The translations under genes and the position numbers were made by a program. From Paramacrobiotus metropolitanus (taxonomy: Eukaryota; Tardigrada; Eutardigrada; Parachela; Macrobiotidae), in contig NW_026570312.1 in the NCBI RefSeq assembly GCF_019649055.1, forward strand, positions 62,001 through 126,000: DNA of 64,000 nucleotides. Reading direction: 5' to 3'. Shown piece by piece: positions 35,229-45,101 of this stretch; position 1 is the stretch's first letter, and every line of letters begins with the position of its first letter. Below the pieces are notes generated by a model, which did no database searches, was not told where the DNA came from, and was given only the letters and a program-made list of their open reading frames with translations.

Positions 35229-37149
35229 GCCGGTTTTGGTGGTTGTTATCGGAAGAGTTTTTCTATGCACAATTTAGTTGCAATACTCTGGTGACGCATC
35301 GGCAAGTGGTGCGTGAAATGATGCTGCTATTTTTTTTGTTCCTTATTACCCGTGATTTCTATAATTATTTGAAATTTCAGCGAATGTAGTACACACAGTA
35401 TTTTATTGATCCTAACATGTTACGCTTGATACAACAGTGACTCTATAAAAAGAATGAACTGCGACAACTGTAATCTCAGGTGACATCTCAGCATACAACA
35501 AGCCGCCCTCTCGTTTCACTATAGTTAAATTCCCGTAGCATTCCCGTACTAGCACTTCCGGCTGCTCCCTTAATCTGCTCATCCCGGCCAACGTTGCTCC
35601 CGTGCTGCCGCTGGAAAAGGGAAACCAGTGTAAGGCAGTGCATTGATTGATTTGGGAAAGCCGATCATACGTTGACAGTTAACGTGTTTCTCTTAAAATC
35701 GTTCCTGATCTTCGAACATGCGTTCAATATGTCTAAAATAAAACAGCCGCTGCATTTCCTGTGGCTATTACGATTCTGGATGGTGTTCCACAACATCTAT
35801 TCATTTTATTTCGTGTGAATTTGGGCGTTTATATGGGTAGTTGACAGACTAATGCGTAGAAAATTTCAACGCTACTTGTTGTGTTGCAGTTGACACTTAT
35901 TAACTTAAGGCCGACGTCTGCTAGTCAATTGTTTAACCACGCGGTTGCATGATACAGAGTAGAACCAGCATTCTCTGTCTCTGGAGCTACTTCCAAATAT
36001 CTTAAGATATTTCGAAACAGCGCCATAGAAAGCGAATGCTTGGCCAACAAGGAGCCAACAATTGTTGGCTCATTCGATCTCCCCGATCCGTGATTTCGAT
36101 TTCCTTGCCGTCTGATAAGATCACAAATTTTAGTACAGATTCCCGTAACTGTCTGGAAAGGATCACTGACTGTAAGCCGGAAGTCCTGAGTACCTGGACG
36201 CAGTTCCACAATTAATTTTCAATGGCAGCGTGATTTGCAATCTAATTTATTTAAATTCACTTTCAAAATTAACCTAAAAATTCTCTCTCGGAATTCCGAA
36301 AAACAGTTTAGAAAGCAACCTTACCCAGGTTTGGCAATATCTATCAAAAGAAGTTAGTTCTAAATCATTTTCTAGAATTTCAATCTAATTTCTCAGTTCG
36401 TTTCCAAGTTCGGAAATTAATTCTTCCATTTTAAACTGCATTTGCGATTTATTTTCTTCTAATTTTTCAACAAATCTATTTCTTCCAGTAGAATTTCTGA
36501 ATTTCCCATTTATTTCAAAGAAAGTATTCGCCGTATTATTGTCCAGATACAGTATAATCATGTTTTTAAACAAGGGTCATGAGTTTGCAAGTAATTTTAA
36601 ATTTTACTATTTTCCAAATAATTTCTAACATTGTGCATGCATACCAGGGACTTTAAGATGAACCTTGCTGTTGTTTATACGGCTTTCAGCCTTTCACTAA
36701 ACGGCATCGGTGCACGTGCTGTCATGAAATGCGTTTGAAATGGTTTGGCCGGTTGTGGTACTCGGGACAACCGGAAAGATTGTCTCATCAATAGAAGTAC
36801 TGTTGATCTGCTGTTGATCATGCGCCGCAGCGATGCTTTCGTCGCTACCAGGCCGCCGAATCCGATGGCGACTGGTGCGTGGTCGGGTGCGTCGGCTCGG
36901 TTACGGCGAGGGCGCTGGGGGAGTTACCGCCACCGGAAACAAGCGTTTGACTGTATCGTGCCGTATCCGGCTGCCAGCGCCGGAAAACATTTGAAGGCTT
37001 CCCAGTTTTGACATCTGCATGCTGGTCTATGACGCCCCATATATGTGGCGTCATAACGTTCACACTGTTAAAGGACCTACGGAGGCAGCGTACGGGCCTG
37101 TAAGGCCCACTACCCAACCCTACCCTGTCCGCTTAGCGCCTATTTCCAC
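35229..37149. other. Intergenic, no supported gene
   Basis: 3' flank of the secreted Gln-rich gene and beyond. Two overlapping minus-strand frames near 35925-36211 and frames on both strands near 36745-37117 (GC-rich) are protein-like in places but show no recognisable domain or consistent splice sites. Confidence 0.35.
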
Positions 37150-37388
37150 CATCCTATCATCACTATTATAATAATTATTGTATTTATTTATTATTATTAC
37201 ACCCAGAACAGGTAACCCGGTTAACGGGACTTCGGCGCTTGTTCGGTACAGCAAGAAAGGTAAAAAAAACACCATCAAGACAAATCGATTTGTCTTGTTA
37301 CTATTTTTTTCGATTTTTCGGCTGTGCGATTCTACTGGTTGGATTTCCGAAATATCAATAGTTCGGAGAGCTAACCTGTAAAGTCGCA
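37150..37388 (-). mobile_element. LINE 3'-end fragment with (AATA) tail
   Basis: On the minus strand it encodes LALRTIDIS, then noncoding sequence with GTTAACCGGGTTACCTGTTCTG, and ends in a TAATAATAATAAATAAATA tail. The fragment at 38676-39045 has the same order (FALKTIDLS, then AAACGGGTTGTCTGCTCCTG, then a microsatellite). This is the pattern of a severely 5'-truncated non-LTR retrotransposon. Confidence 0.55.
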
Positions 37389-37389
37389 C

Positions 37390-38070
37390 GTACCATCAAA
37401 ACTGATACCGCCAGTCCGCTCACCTGGACATTCGGTGGCATCACACTGTTAGCGATTATAATCCTGACAGTTGCGCTAAACGGTATGTTACTGGTATTTC
37501 ATCTCACTAACTTCCGCCTTCTTCCGTTCATGTGTACAACTTTACGCTGTCGAGCTGCAATTTATGATACGGTTTGTGCTTTGGACCGCTGGAAATCATC
37601 AACACGATCTTCCCGGTGTGGTGCTGGGGCTTAGCCTGGTGCATGTTCTGGATCTATTCCGACAATGTCCTTCCGTTCTGCAGGTATTTCGCCCATGTTG
37701 CCGTTGCGGTGAGTCGGTTTTGTGCGGCAATCTGCCCGGTGCAGTATCACCAGCGCCACAATTCAACCATGTCGTCGTTGTCATTTCGGGTCTGCGCGGC
37801 GTAGCCGCTCATTTGACGCTTGTACCGGCTGTTGTTGTGGATGCGGTGCTCTACCGACGACCGGAAACGGTAGCCGGGCGCATGATGAACTATAAGGCGC
37901 CGAAAATGTACGCTTGGCCGTATGTCGCTCAAGCGGTGATCGGCGTTGTCGTATTTATAGTCCTGGCGCAATCTCCCGTCGTTTTCTACATTCGCCGGAC
38001 GCGCTTACGAAAACGCCGGCAAGTACGCCAATCTAACTTGCCGAAGGCCGGTAAGCAAGGCCTTCTCTAA
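37390..38070 (+). pseudogene. Rhodopsin-like GPCR exon, frameshifted and truncated
   Basis: Remnant of a class-A G protein-coupled receptor. TM1 is read near 37420-37520 (GGITLLAIIILTVALNG). A different frame holds TM2/3 material (GPLEIINTIFPVWCWGLAWC, then YFAHVAVAVSRF with a DRY-region equivalent). A third frame from about 37770 holds TM4/TM5 (VVVVISGLRGVAAHLT; AQAVIGVVVFIVLAQ) and a basic third intracellular loop. Frame changes fall near 37565 and 37770. The exon could end at a good donor GTAAGC at 38051, but no TM6-TM7 exon is found downstream. A LINE fragment abuts its 5' side and a MITE lies just 3'. The ligand cannot be guessed. Confidence 0.75.
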
Positions 38071-38114
38071 CACTGACTCCAGTTTTCAAATGGCCACTGC
38101 ACAGATACAGTGTA

Positions 38115-38274
38115 GGACTAAATGGTCGCATAGCCCCATACCCAGCATTCTGTACGCAAGCGCTGCAGTGCACTTGTACGAAACGGATATTTTGAACTCA
38201 GTCGTACAGTGCACTGCGCTGCATTCGTAAATCGTACTGAATGTGGAGAAGTTGGGTATGCGACCATTTCGTCC
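38115..38274. mobile_element. mariner-type MITE flanked by TA
   Basis: A 160-bp palindromic element between TA at 38113-38114 and TA at 38275-38276. The ends are GGACTAAATGGTCGCATA and the complement of GGACGAAATGGTCGCATA. The arms continue inward as GTGCA/TGCAC-containing inverted sequence. TA duplication fits Tc1/mariner mobilisation. It is noncoding. Confidence 0.8.
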
Positions 38275-38675
38275 TAAGCTGTAGTCTTTAAAGCAACGTT
38301 AGCCCTGCCATTTTCTAGAGTAGTTATCTTTTTTTGTAAAATTGAAGAAGAAAGGTGCGTATTGCATAATGAGACTTTTCGATTAGACTTGTTTGAATTC
38401 TATTTCACACATAACGCTCCAGCTGGATGTTGCGTGTATATATATCAACGGTTTTTACACTTTTATACTTAAAGTGACTATAATATGCGATAAATCGAAT
38501 AGCCGACCAAATGGCTTCATTTCGCTGACCGCTAAACCAGCCCAAATCTTACAGCGTTGACCTTTGTAGATAACAAAATGCCGAACCCGACACACCATCG
38601 ACGCCTTCCAATACCCAACAAGCGAAACCAGAACGCAACGCTTTCCTCTTGCTGAACATTATGACTGCGAGCTTA

Positions 38676-39045
38676 TTCGTATTCATTCATTCATTCATCC
38701 ATTCATTCATGTATCAGGAGCAGACAACCCGTTTAACAGGACTTCAATGTCTGGTCGGTAAAAAGTGCAGCGAAAAATTACAGAAGAGATTATTTAGACA
38801 GATCAATAGTTTTCAGAGCGAACTTGAAAAAGCTAACACCGCTTACACTGAGTATCTGTGAATTAACTTTTTGAATCCGCTCAAAAACATTCTTTAACCG
38901 CATGGCCAGCGTGCTTTCTCCGATTTTCTGTTTCGCTCTGGCTTGGATTCGTTTCGGCTTCCTGAGATTGTAATGCGGTAACAGATCCTTGATGTCGATC
39001 AGTTCAACCTGGACACGTATGCTGGACACCTGTCGTAGTCTTCAT
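38676..39045 (-). mobile_element. Truncated LINE: C-terminal coding end, 3' UTR and (ATGA)n tail
   Basis: The minus strand encodes QVELIDIKDLLPHYNLRKPK, then a basic segment with GESTLAMRLKNVFERIQKVN and FKFALKTIDLSK before a stop. Short C-terminal regions of the form YNLR ... R..NV...I ... FK..L are typical of non-LTR retrotransposon Pol proteins. A short 3' UTR (AAACGGGTTGTCTGCTCCTG) and an ATGAATGAATG-type tail follow. It is strongly 5'-truncated. Confidence 0.55.
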
Positions 39046-40155
39046 GCCTGTCTTAGCCAAAGTTCAAAACCCCACGGTCATGTTCTGGATTTTCACATTA
39101 AGTGAACTGCAGCCCATAGTGTGTCCCGTAATCTTCATGATGTCGTTGCCTGACCTCCGTCAACTAATCCTTAGGGAATGCAATGCTGCTGCATCGTGAA
39201 ATCGGGTTATCCTGTGGACGTTTGCCCTAGGATCAGCGATTTAGCGCTAGTTACCGGCACAACGGCTATTTTGCAGCAGCCTGCCGCGCACTATGATTAC
39301 TGTGACTACCGCGCACAGTTATTAAGGCTCGATTATGTATGAAACTTTAGTCCCAATACTCCTCGTTAACAAATAAGCCACTAGGTGCCGAAAAATGTTG
39401 TTGTTTGGTGAACAATAAACGAACACGATTCTTAATTAATTGCAAAGAAACGTTAGCGAAGCAGTTCAACGTCAGTTCCTGTACAGTATAATATGTCAAC
39501 CGCTGCATTCTTGTTTCTTCTACAGATAAAAACACCGACTTAACCACCCTGATGTCTCGCGTGTGGTGTAATTAATTTTATTTTGAACTTGTACAGGGAA
39601 ATACTATTTACACTTAATTAATCTATACTATTATACTATTTACACTTATTTAAAAATAATACTATTTACACTTATTTACTCTTGATTGTGCAGTAATGGC
39701 TGTAGTGGAATGATTGACTGTTATGTCGCAGTATACATGTAAATCGGTATTAAAGTGTAAGTCATTATTTACACTTAAACTCAGATATCCAATAGTCAGA
39801 TTAATCACTATACAAACTAAAACTAAGGACTATGCGCCAGGAATTTTCGGGGCGCATAGCTAATTAACTATGCGCCAGGAAATCTCATGCTCATGGAGCA
39901 GCGAAGTGACCATTTATTAAAACAAGAAAAATCTATAGAAAAAGGCATAACTGCAAAAAAAGACTTCTGATATGCCATCCGGGCCCGGAATCTGCCAGGA
40001 TCGTTGAATGAGAAATTAGAAACCTAAACACCGAAGCTTGTGGAAGCAGTTCGAGAATTCTACTGGATGCCCGTCTATATATAGAAAAAATTGCCGTCCG
40101 ACAAATCAGGAACTGAGCAAGAAGCGACAAATATGGAGGCAATCCGTATGTCTTT
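39046..40155. other. Intergenic with simple repeats
   Basis: It contains imperfect repeats of ACTATTTACACTTA (39597-39680) and a duplicated ACTATGCGCCAGGAA motif (39828-39883). No gene is visible. Confidence 0.5.
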
Positions 40156-43100
40156 TCATTTGGCTGGATCCATGCGTTTACCTAGAGCGGTCATAGTCAG
40201 CACCGTTAGCTTGCCGACATCGAGCTCGGACAAGGTGGATACCGTCCACTCCCGCTGGCGGTAGTGCGTGGTCGGGCGGGGATCCAAACTCTGGTAATAG
40301 TTGAGGACCTACAAGTATTCGTATTATTTCACGATTCGACAGTACTGCAGCTCTTGTCAACCCTTGCAAGGGCTGGGCTAGGCTCGCACAGACTCGCAAA
40401 AAATCTGCCAATTGGGGAATCGAACCCACAACTTCCATACTCAAAGACCGAGAGAGGCACCACTAAGCTTTCGGCGCAGCATACAAAATGCATTGAAAGG
40501 TTCTACAGTCTACTGAACGATTTTACAGAGAGAGGCTGCCTCTCCAACACGTTACCCATTCATGGCGCACCCCCAAAGAAAAGGACGACGGCGACCTACC
40601 TCCACAATCTTGTCGCCCATCTTTACGTCCCGTTTGTGCCCAGCACATTCAGCAATCCTTTCCGCCAGTGCCGATCCAACCAACGGTTTCTTGAGAACCA
40701 GACAACTTTCGCAGAGATCCCACAGTTGCCACAAGACCTCTTCCTGCGACATCGGATTGCTGAATGCGTGCTGTGCTACAACGGCCCGTAGATTCTCATC
40801 GCCGACACTGCAGTTTTTCAGTATGACGGTATTGCACTGCCGGATTTCCATAATCAACTCAGCCAAGTTGTCGAGAACCCAGACAAACTGCATTCCCTCG
40901 CCGAAACGGCAGTCACTCAATACGAGCGCCCGTATGCGGTTTCTTTTCAGGATATCGTTGATTAGGTTGCGTGTGTGAAAGCACCTATGTAAGGGTAGCT
41001 TGGTAATAACTACCATTTTCGTAGTGCTGTTAAGGCACTTCAGCAAGCACGCTGGTAGCCAGAACAAGTCAGCCGTGCCCATACGCACTATCACATGGCT
41101 GACACCGCCATAATCCGCGTCTTCACGCGACACGCGCACATCGGAGAAGTACGCGTCCGTGGTAAGAATGTCGTTCCACAGGGGACAGACACGACGGCAG
41201 CGAAAGCGGTCGATGGAGTCCAGCGACTGGAAAACCTCCACCAGCAGTTCAACTGGTAGCAGCAGGCGCGCTTCATCAGCGCCGTCAGTAGGATCCGTCA
41301 CACCGGCTGCATGGATGTTCGCTGGGCGAACCAGACGAAATATCTTTTGCGCTGCCGTTGACGTGCAGCCACTGGCCTCTTCTGTTTGCGCCCAGGCGTA
41401 AACGCTTTCCTACAACAAACCACTTTAAGGTAAGTAAAGGAAAATGGACCAGTACATAGCGCCAAAAATGGGATACATACACTAAAACTTTCGCTTTCCC
41501 GCGCTCCGAATCACTTTTTTTAGATAGAGCATTCCTAAAATATTCTACTTTTTCTCTGGACAGACTTTGTCTAGAGCTCTTGTTTTTCCTGCGAGTTTAG
41601 TGTTTTTTGGTCAACCTTTTTGATAAAATAAGAAGCCCTGCCATTTCTGGTTCGAACTAGACTGGCAGGGACAAACCATTTGACGGAGTTGATTCGCACG
41701 TCTCCTCGCTACTCAAGCGCGCCTTCATTACCACTTGTCGCTGCTTCACCCTGTCCCGCCTGAGTGCATTTCTCACATTTTCTTGATACTCCCAAGCCCA
41801 TAACTGTTATCACATGTCGCCCTGTCTTCCCGTCTGGTGTATGGAGCCCTGCTAGGCTGGAGTTGGAGCTGCGGGGAAAAGTCTGCTGGTCATGGGGACG
41901 GACCGCGTGGGATCTCTGGACGTTGTGCTCGATGTAATCTGGGGCTAGTACTTCAACGCTTTGCGTTTGGCCATTCGACCGGTGACCTAGCAAGTACGTG
42001 TCATGTGCGTTTTTTTTGCGTGCATCCGACGTGTCATGTGCGTTTTTTCCGTGTCTGGTGCTGCTGAGAACCGTGGATCTGCATTCTGGAACCCTGCTGG
42101 CCCCTGGAACCCTCATTGCTTGCTCTCGCATTACTGGTGACTGCCTGTAGTCATTTTCGCGAACTCCCTGGCTAGTAAATCCTCCATGCCCTTTGAACGG
42201 ATGAATGAGATGTGGGAGTCAGGAGCCGGACCTCTTGCTTGTTACGCACGATGTAATCTGGGGCTAGTAATTCAACGCTTTGCGTTTGGCCATTCAACCA
42301 GTGACCTAGTTTGTGTAGCATGTGTGGGTTCTGTCTTTTGGAATTTCGTCAGTCTTGTTTGTTTTGTTTTTAGAGATTGGTAGATTTGCTTATGTGCGGA
42401 ATTTGTTTTGAAACAATCGTGTAATCTTGTGAATCACCCATTAAACTAACTTTTTGTAACACGTTATTATTAATCTAAAGTAAATGATTTGTATACAGTG
42501 TTCTGAAAACCGTTTGCGCGCAACATCCGCGGAGATATGGCGTACTAAAATGGGCGAAAAGTTTAAATGCATTGTTGGATACCAAAAGTCTGGTTATTAC
42601 CCGATCTTCTTGAAACTTTGCAGCAATAGGCACATGGCCATAAAGTCGAAAGTGATCCAATATCAGATCCAATTATCTAAAGCATTTTTTTTTTCCGAGT
42701 TTAAAATGAATTTTAAAATTTAAACTTTTCGCCCATTTTAGTACGCCTTATCTTGGCAAAAAACGGATTCTGCGCGCGCAAACGGTTTTCAGAGCAATGT
42801 ATACAAATCGTTAGCTTTAGAACGACATAAAGTATTACAAAAATGTGATTCGGAGTGCGAGAAAGCGAAAGTTTAAGTGTATGTATCCCATTTTTGACAC
42901 CGTGTACCGGGCCGGTGTTTCGTTTATGATCTTGGATTTTCTTAGGTTTTTGTTTTCCTTAGGTTTTCTTCTTAGGACCTTCTACTACTCCTGGTGCACG
43001 ACAATGCCATTAAACTTTTTCTCCAATTTTATCTGTCTTACCGTAAATCGTAAGACTCTTACGATTTACTACATGTATATCATTAACCGCTGCCTGATAT

Positions 43101-43933
43101 TGTATCAACAATCAACTTAACAGAAATTTTGGCCTTTTAAATTTACAAAAATTCAAGTTTTTTGCAACAAAATAAATTGTGAATATTTACACAATCAAAG
43201 AATTAATAGATATTACATAACTACCACCAAGTAAGCCAATACAAAATTATATTATTATATTTTTAGTGTTGATATAACGAAATAAATCTTCAAGGATTTC
43301 TACTACCTAAGAACTACTTACCACTTGATGGGCCTTCAAGGGACTGGCATCCTGACGCTGCAGATAGTCTAGTGTTTGAGTGCACGAGGAGAATGCGATA
43401 CACACGATGGGGAAGCGTCGCGTCAGGTGCCACTTAAACAGCTCTTTCACTAACTGCGATCCGCCTGAGCAACAGACCTCCGGCAGACGACAACATCGGA
43501 CCACAAAATCATCCTCCATCACGCGGCTACCTTCATATTCCTTGTCCGTGGGCGGGGGGCGCAGCTGGCCGTAGGGAACCAGCTCCAAGACCCTCCCGTG
43601 GGGTAATTGCACCTTCACGTATTCAAAAGCCTCATTGATATAGCTCGTAAGGCAGGAAACCTCCCCCGGGTACCAGATCCACGCACCGTCGATCGGGCGA
43701 CGCAGCAAAATCTGCATCACATATGCTGTGAATACGAAATCGTATTCGTCGCTGAAACGGAAGATACGGCCGTACTCGACGAACTGCGCGCGCTGTGCAG
43801 CACAGCGGAAATCAATGATCAGGCCGCCATTGGCGACGCCAATCACTTCGCCGTGCTGCAGGAGTCCATCGACCAGGACGTCAACGGCGTTCCACGCGTG
43901 CACCGGGTGTTCGTCGTCTCCGTACACATGCAT
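40156..43933 (-). CDS. F-box gene C, three exons, apparently intact
   Basis: Predicted F-box protein of 524 residues. Minus-strand exons are 43933-43322 (204 codons), 41409-40600 (270 codons) and 40308-40156 (50 codons plus stop), all in phase 0. Exon 1 is the N-terminal family domain (MHVYGDDEHPVHAWNAVDV, GGLIIDFRCA, GAWIWYPGEV, LDYLQRQ). Exon 2 begins ESVYAWAQTEEA, as in gene D, and has the F-box from about residue 255 (LPVELLVEVFQSLDSI, RFRCRRVCPLWNDILTT). The leucine-rich part follows (NRIRALVLSDCRFGEG, VLWQLWDLCESCLVLKKPL). Exon 3 gives VLNYYQSLDPRPTTHYRQRE. Intron 1 (1.9 kb) contains a TTAA foldback copy with another element inside it; intron 2 contains a tRNA-like sequence. The ligase role is inferred from the F-box. 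Confidence 0.87.
40408..40480 (-). repeat. tRNA-like sequence (tRNA pseudogene or SINE head)
   Basis: The minus strand reads AAGCTTAGTGGT (A-box-like) followed about 40 nt later by GGGTTCGATTCCCC (a perfect B box). The outer ends GCCG and TTGGC can partly pair. The anticodon arm does not fold cleanly, so I call it a tRNA-derived sequence and not a working tRNA. It sits in the last intron of F-box gene C, which is transcribed in the same direction. Confidence 0.5.
41436..42918. mobile_element. TTAA foldback family copy, split by an insertion
   Basis: The left end (GGAAAATGGACCAGTACATAGC, near 41436-41520) and the rest (42449-42918, both arms around an AT-rich centre near 42690-42720) match copy 1 at 5791-6485. 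They are separated by about 0.93 kb of unrelated DNA. The right end reads GTACCGGGCC near 42906. Terminal TTAA is no longer clear on either side. It is located in intron 1 of F-box gene C. Confidence 0.65.
41521..42448. mobile_element. Insertion within the foldback element, internal 60-bp direct repeat
   Basis: A 0.93-kb segment interrupting the foldback copy. ACTTTTT occurs at both junctions (41513-41519 and 42449-42455), a possible 7-bp target duplication, although the T-rich context weakens it. Inside, 41931-41990 and 42250-42309 are nearly identical direct repeats (GATGTAATCTGGGGCTAGTA ... GTGACCTAG). ACGTGTCATGTGCGTTTTTT occurs twice near 41996-42050. Family unknown. Confidence 0.45.
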
Positions 43934-44310
43934 CGCACCTTTTTTAGGCAGTGCTCAATCTCATGCGCCCAATTAATCGTAAGATGCAGTTAACATGAGG
44001 TAGCGTCATATATATGCAGCCCCAAGGAAAATGCACAGGTTCATTGCATCATACCAAAACCGCTTGCGATAAAATTGCCTTCCTTCTTTCAACAAGTAAT
44101 AGGGCTGACTTTAAATAACATCAGTTAGTACACAGATCAGTGGCGATCACCACACCAGCGAATATCGATTTACAAAAAATGTCTCTTCGGTTTGCATTTT
44201 GGTGATAACGGTGACTTGCAGCCAGTTGAAGTTATCTGGACTTGTGAACGTATGCGTCACTCCGTGGGGGGTTGTCTGCCTTTACCTCAACTTGAACTCT
44301 CGAGTATCAC
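43934..44310. other. 5' flank of F-box gene C
   Basis: Upstream region of gene C. I see no clear core-promoter motif and no second gene. Confidence 0.4.
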
Positions 44311-45101
44311 GGCCCAGACTCCAACTCTGACTCTGACTCTGCTTCTGACCACTCAAACTCTGACCACTCAAACTCAAAGTCTGACTCTGACCGCTCAAAG
44401 TCTGACTCTGACTCTGAAGGTTTCTTAGGTTTCTTAATAGGTTTCTTAGGTTTCTTAGGTTTCTTAGGTTTCTCAGGTTTCTAGGTTTCTTAGGTTTCTC
44501 AGGTTTTTAGGTTTCTTAGGTTTCATAGGTTTCTTAGGTTTCTTAGGTTTCTAGGTTTCTTAGGTTTCTTAGGTTTCTTAGGTATCTTAGGTTTCTAGGT
44601 TTCTTAGGTTTCTTAGGTTTCTTAGGTTTCTTAGGTTTCTTAGGTTTCTAGGTATCTAGGTTTCTTAGGTTTCTTAGGTTTCTTAGGTTTCTCAGGTTTC
44701 TAGGTTTCTTAGGTTTCTTAGGTTTCATAGGTTTCTTAGGTTTCTCAGGTTTCTAGGTTTCTTAGGTTTCTTAGGTTTCTTAGGTATCTTAGGTTTCTAG
44801 GTTTCTTAGGTTTCTTAGGTTTCTTAGGTTTCTTAGGTTTGTTAGGTTTGTTAGGTTTCTAGGTATCTAGGTTTCTTAGGTTTCTTAGGTTTCTTAGGTT
44901 TCTCAGGTTTCTAGGTTTCTTAGGTTTCTTAGGTTTCTTAGGTTTCTTAGGTTTCTCAGGTTTCTTAGGTTTTTTAGGTCTCTGAAATTATTCTTAGGTT
45001 ATTTGGTCAGAGTCAAAGTTCGGACAGTCTGAGTCAGACTTTGAGTAGTCAGAGTCAGAGTTTGAGCGGTCAGAGTCAGAGTCAGAGCTTGAGGGCGGGC
45101 C
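44311..45101. repeat. Minisatellite bracketed by inverted (GACTCT)-rich arms
   Basis: The left arm 44311-44417 begins GGCCC and consists of CTCTGACTCTGACCACTCAA-type repeats. The right arm 45004-45101 is its inverted counterpart (CAGAGTCAGAGTCAGAGCTT) and ends GGGCC. Between them, 44419-44980 is an array of about sixty 9-bp units, AGGTTTCTT, with variants (CTCAGG, CTAGG, GTATC). Variant order repeats at roughly 200-210 bp (GGTATCTTAGG at 44581 and 44783; GGTATCTAGG at 44651 and 44862), so there is a higher-order periodicity. Confidence 0.85.

Noticed and set aside
36745-37117. GC-rich frames on both strands upstream of the GPCR remnant, considered as its first exon
   Set aside because: No receptor-like sequence, and a LINE fragment lies between it and TM1.
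44419-44980. Regular repeat array considered as CRISPR or telomere-like
   Set aside because: There are no spacers and the organism is an animal; the 9-bp unit is not a telomere repeat I know, and it is bracketed by unique inverted arms.
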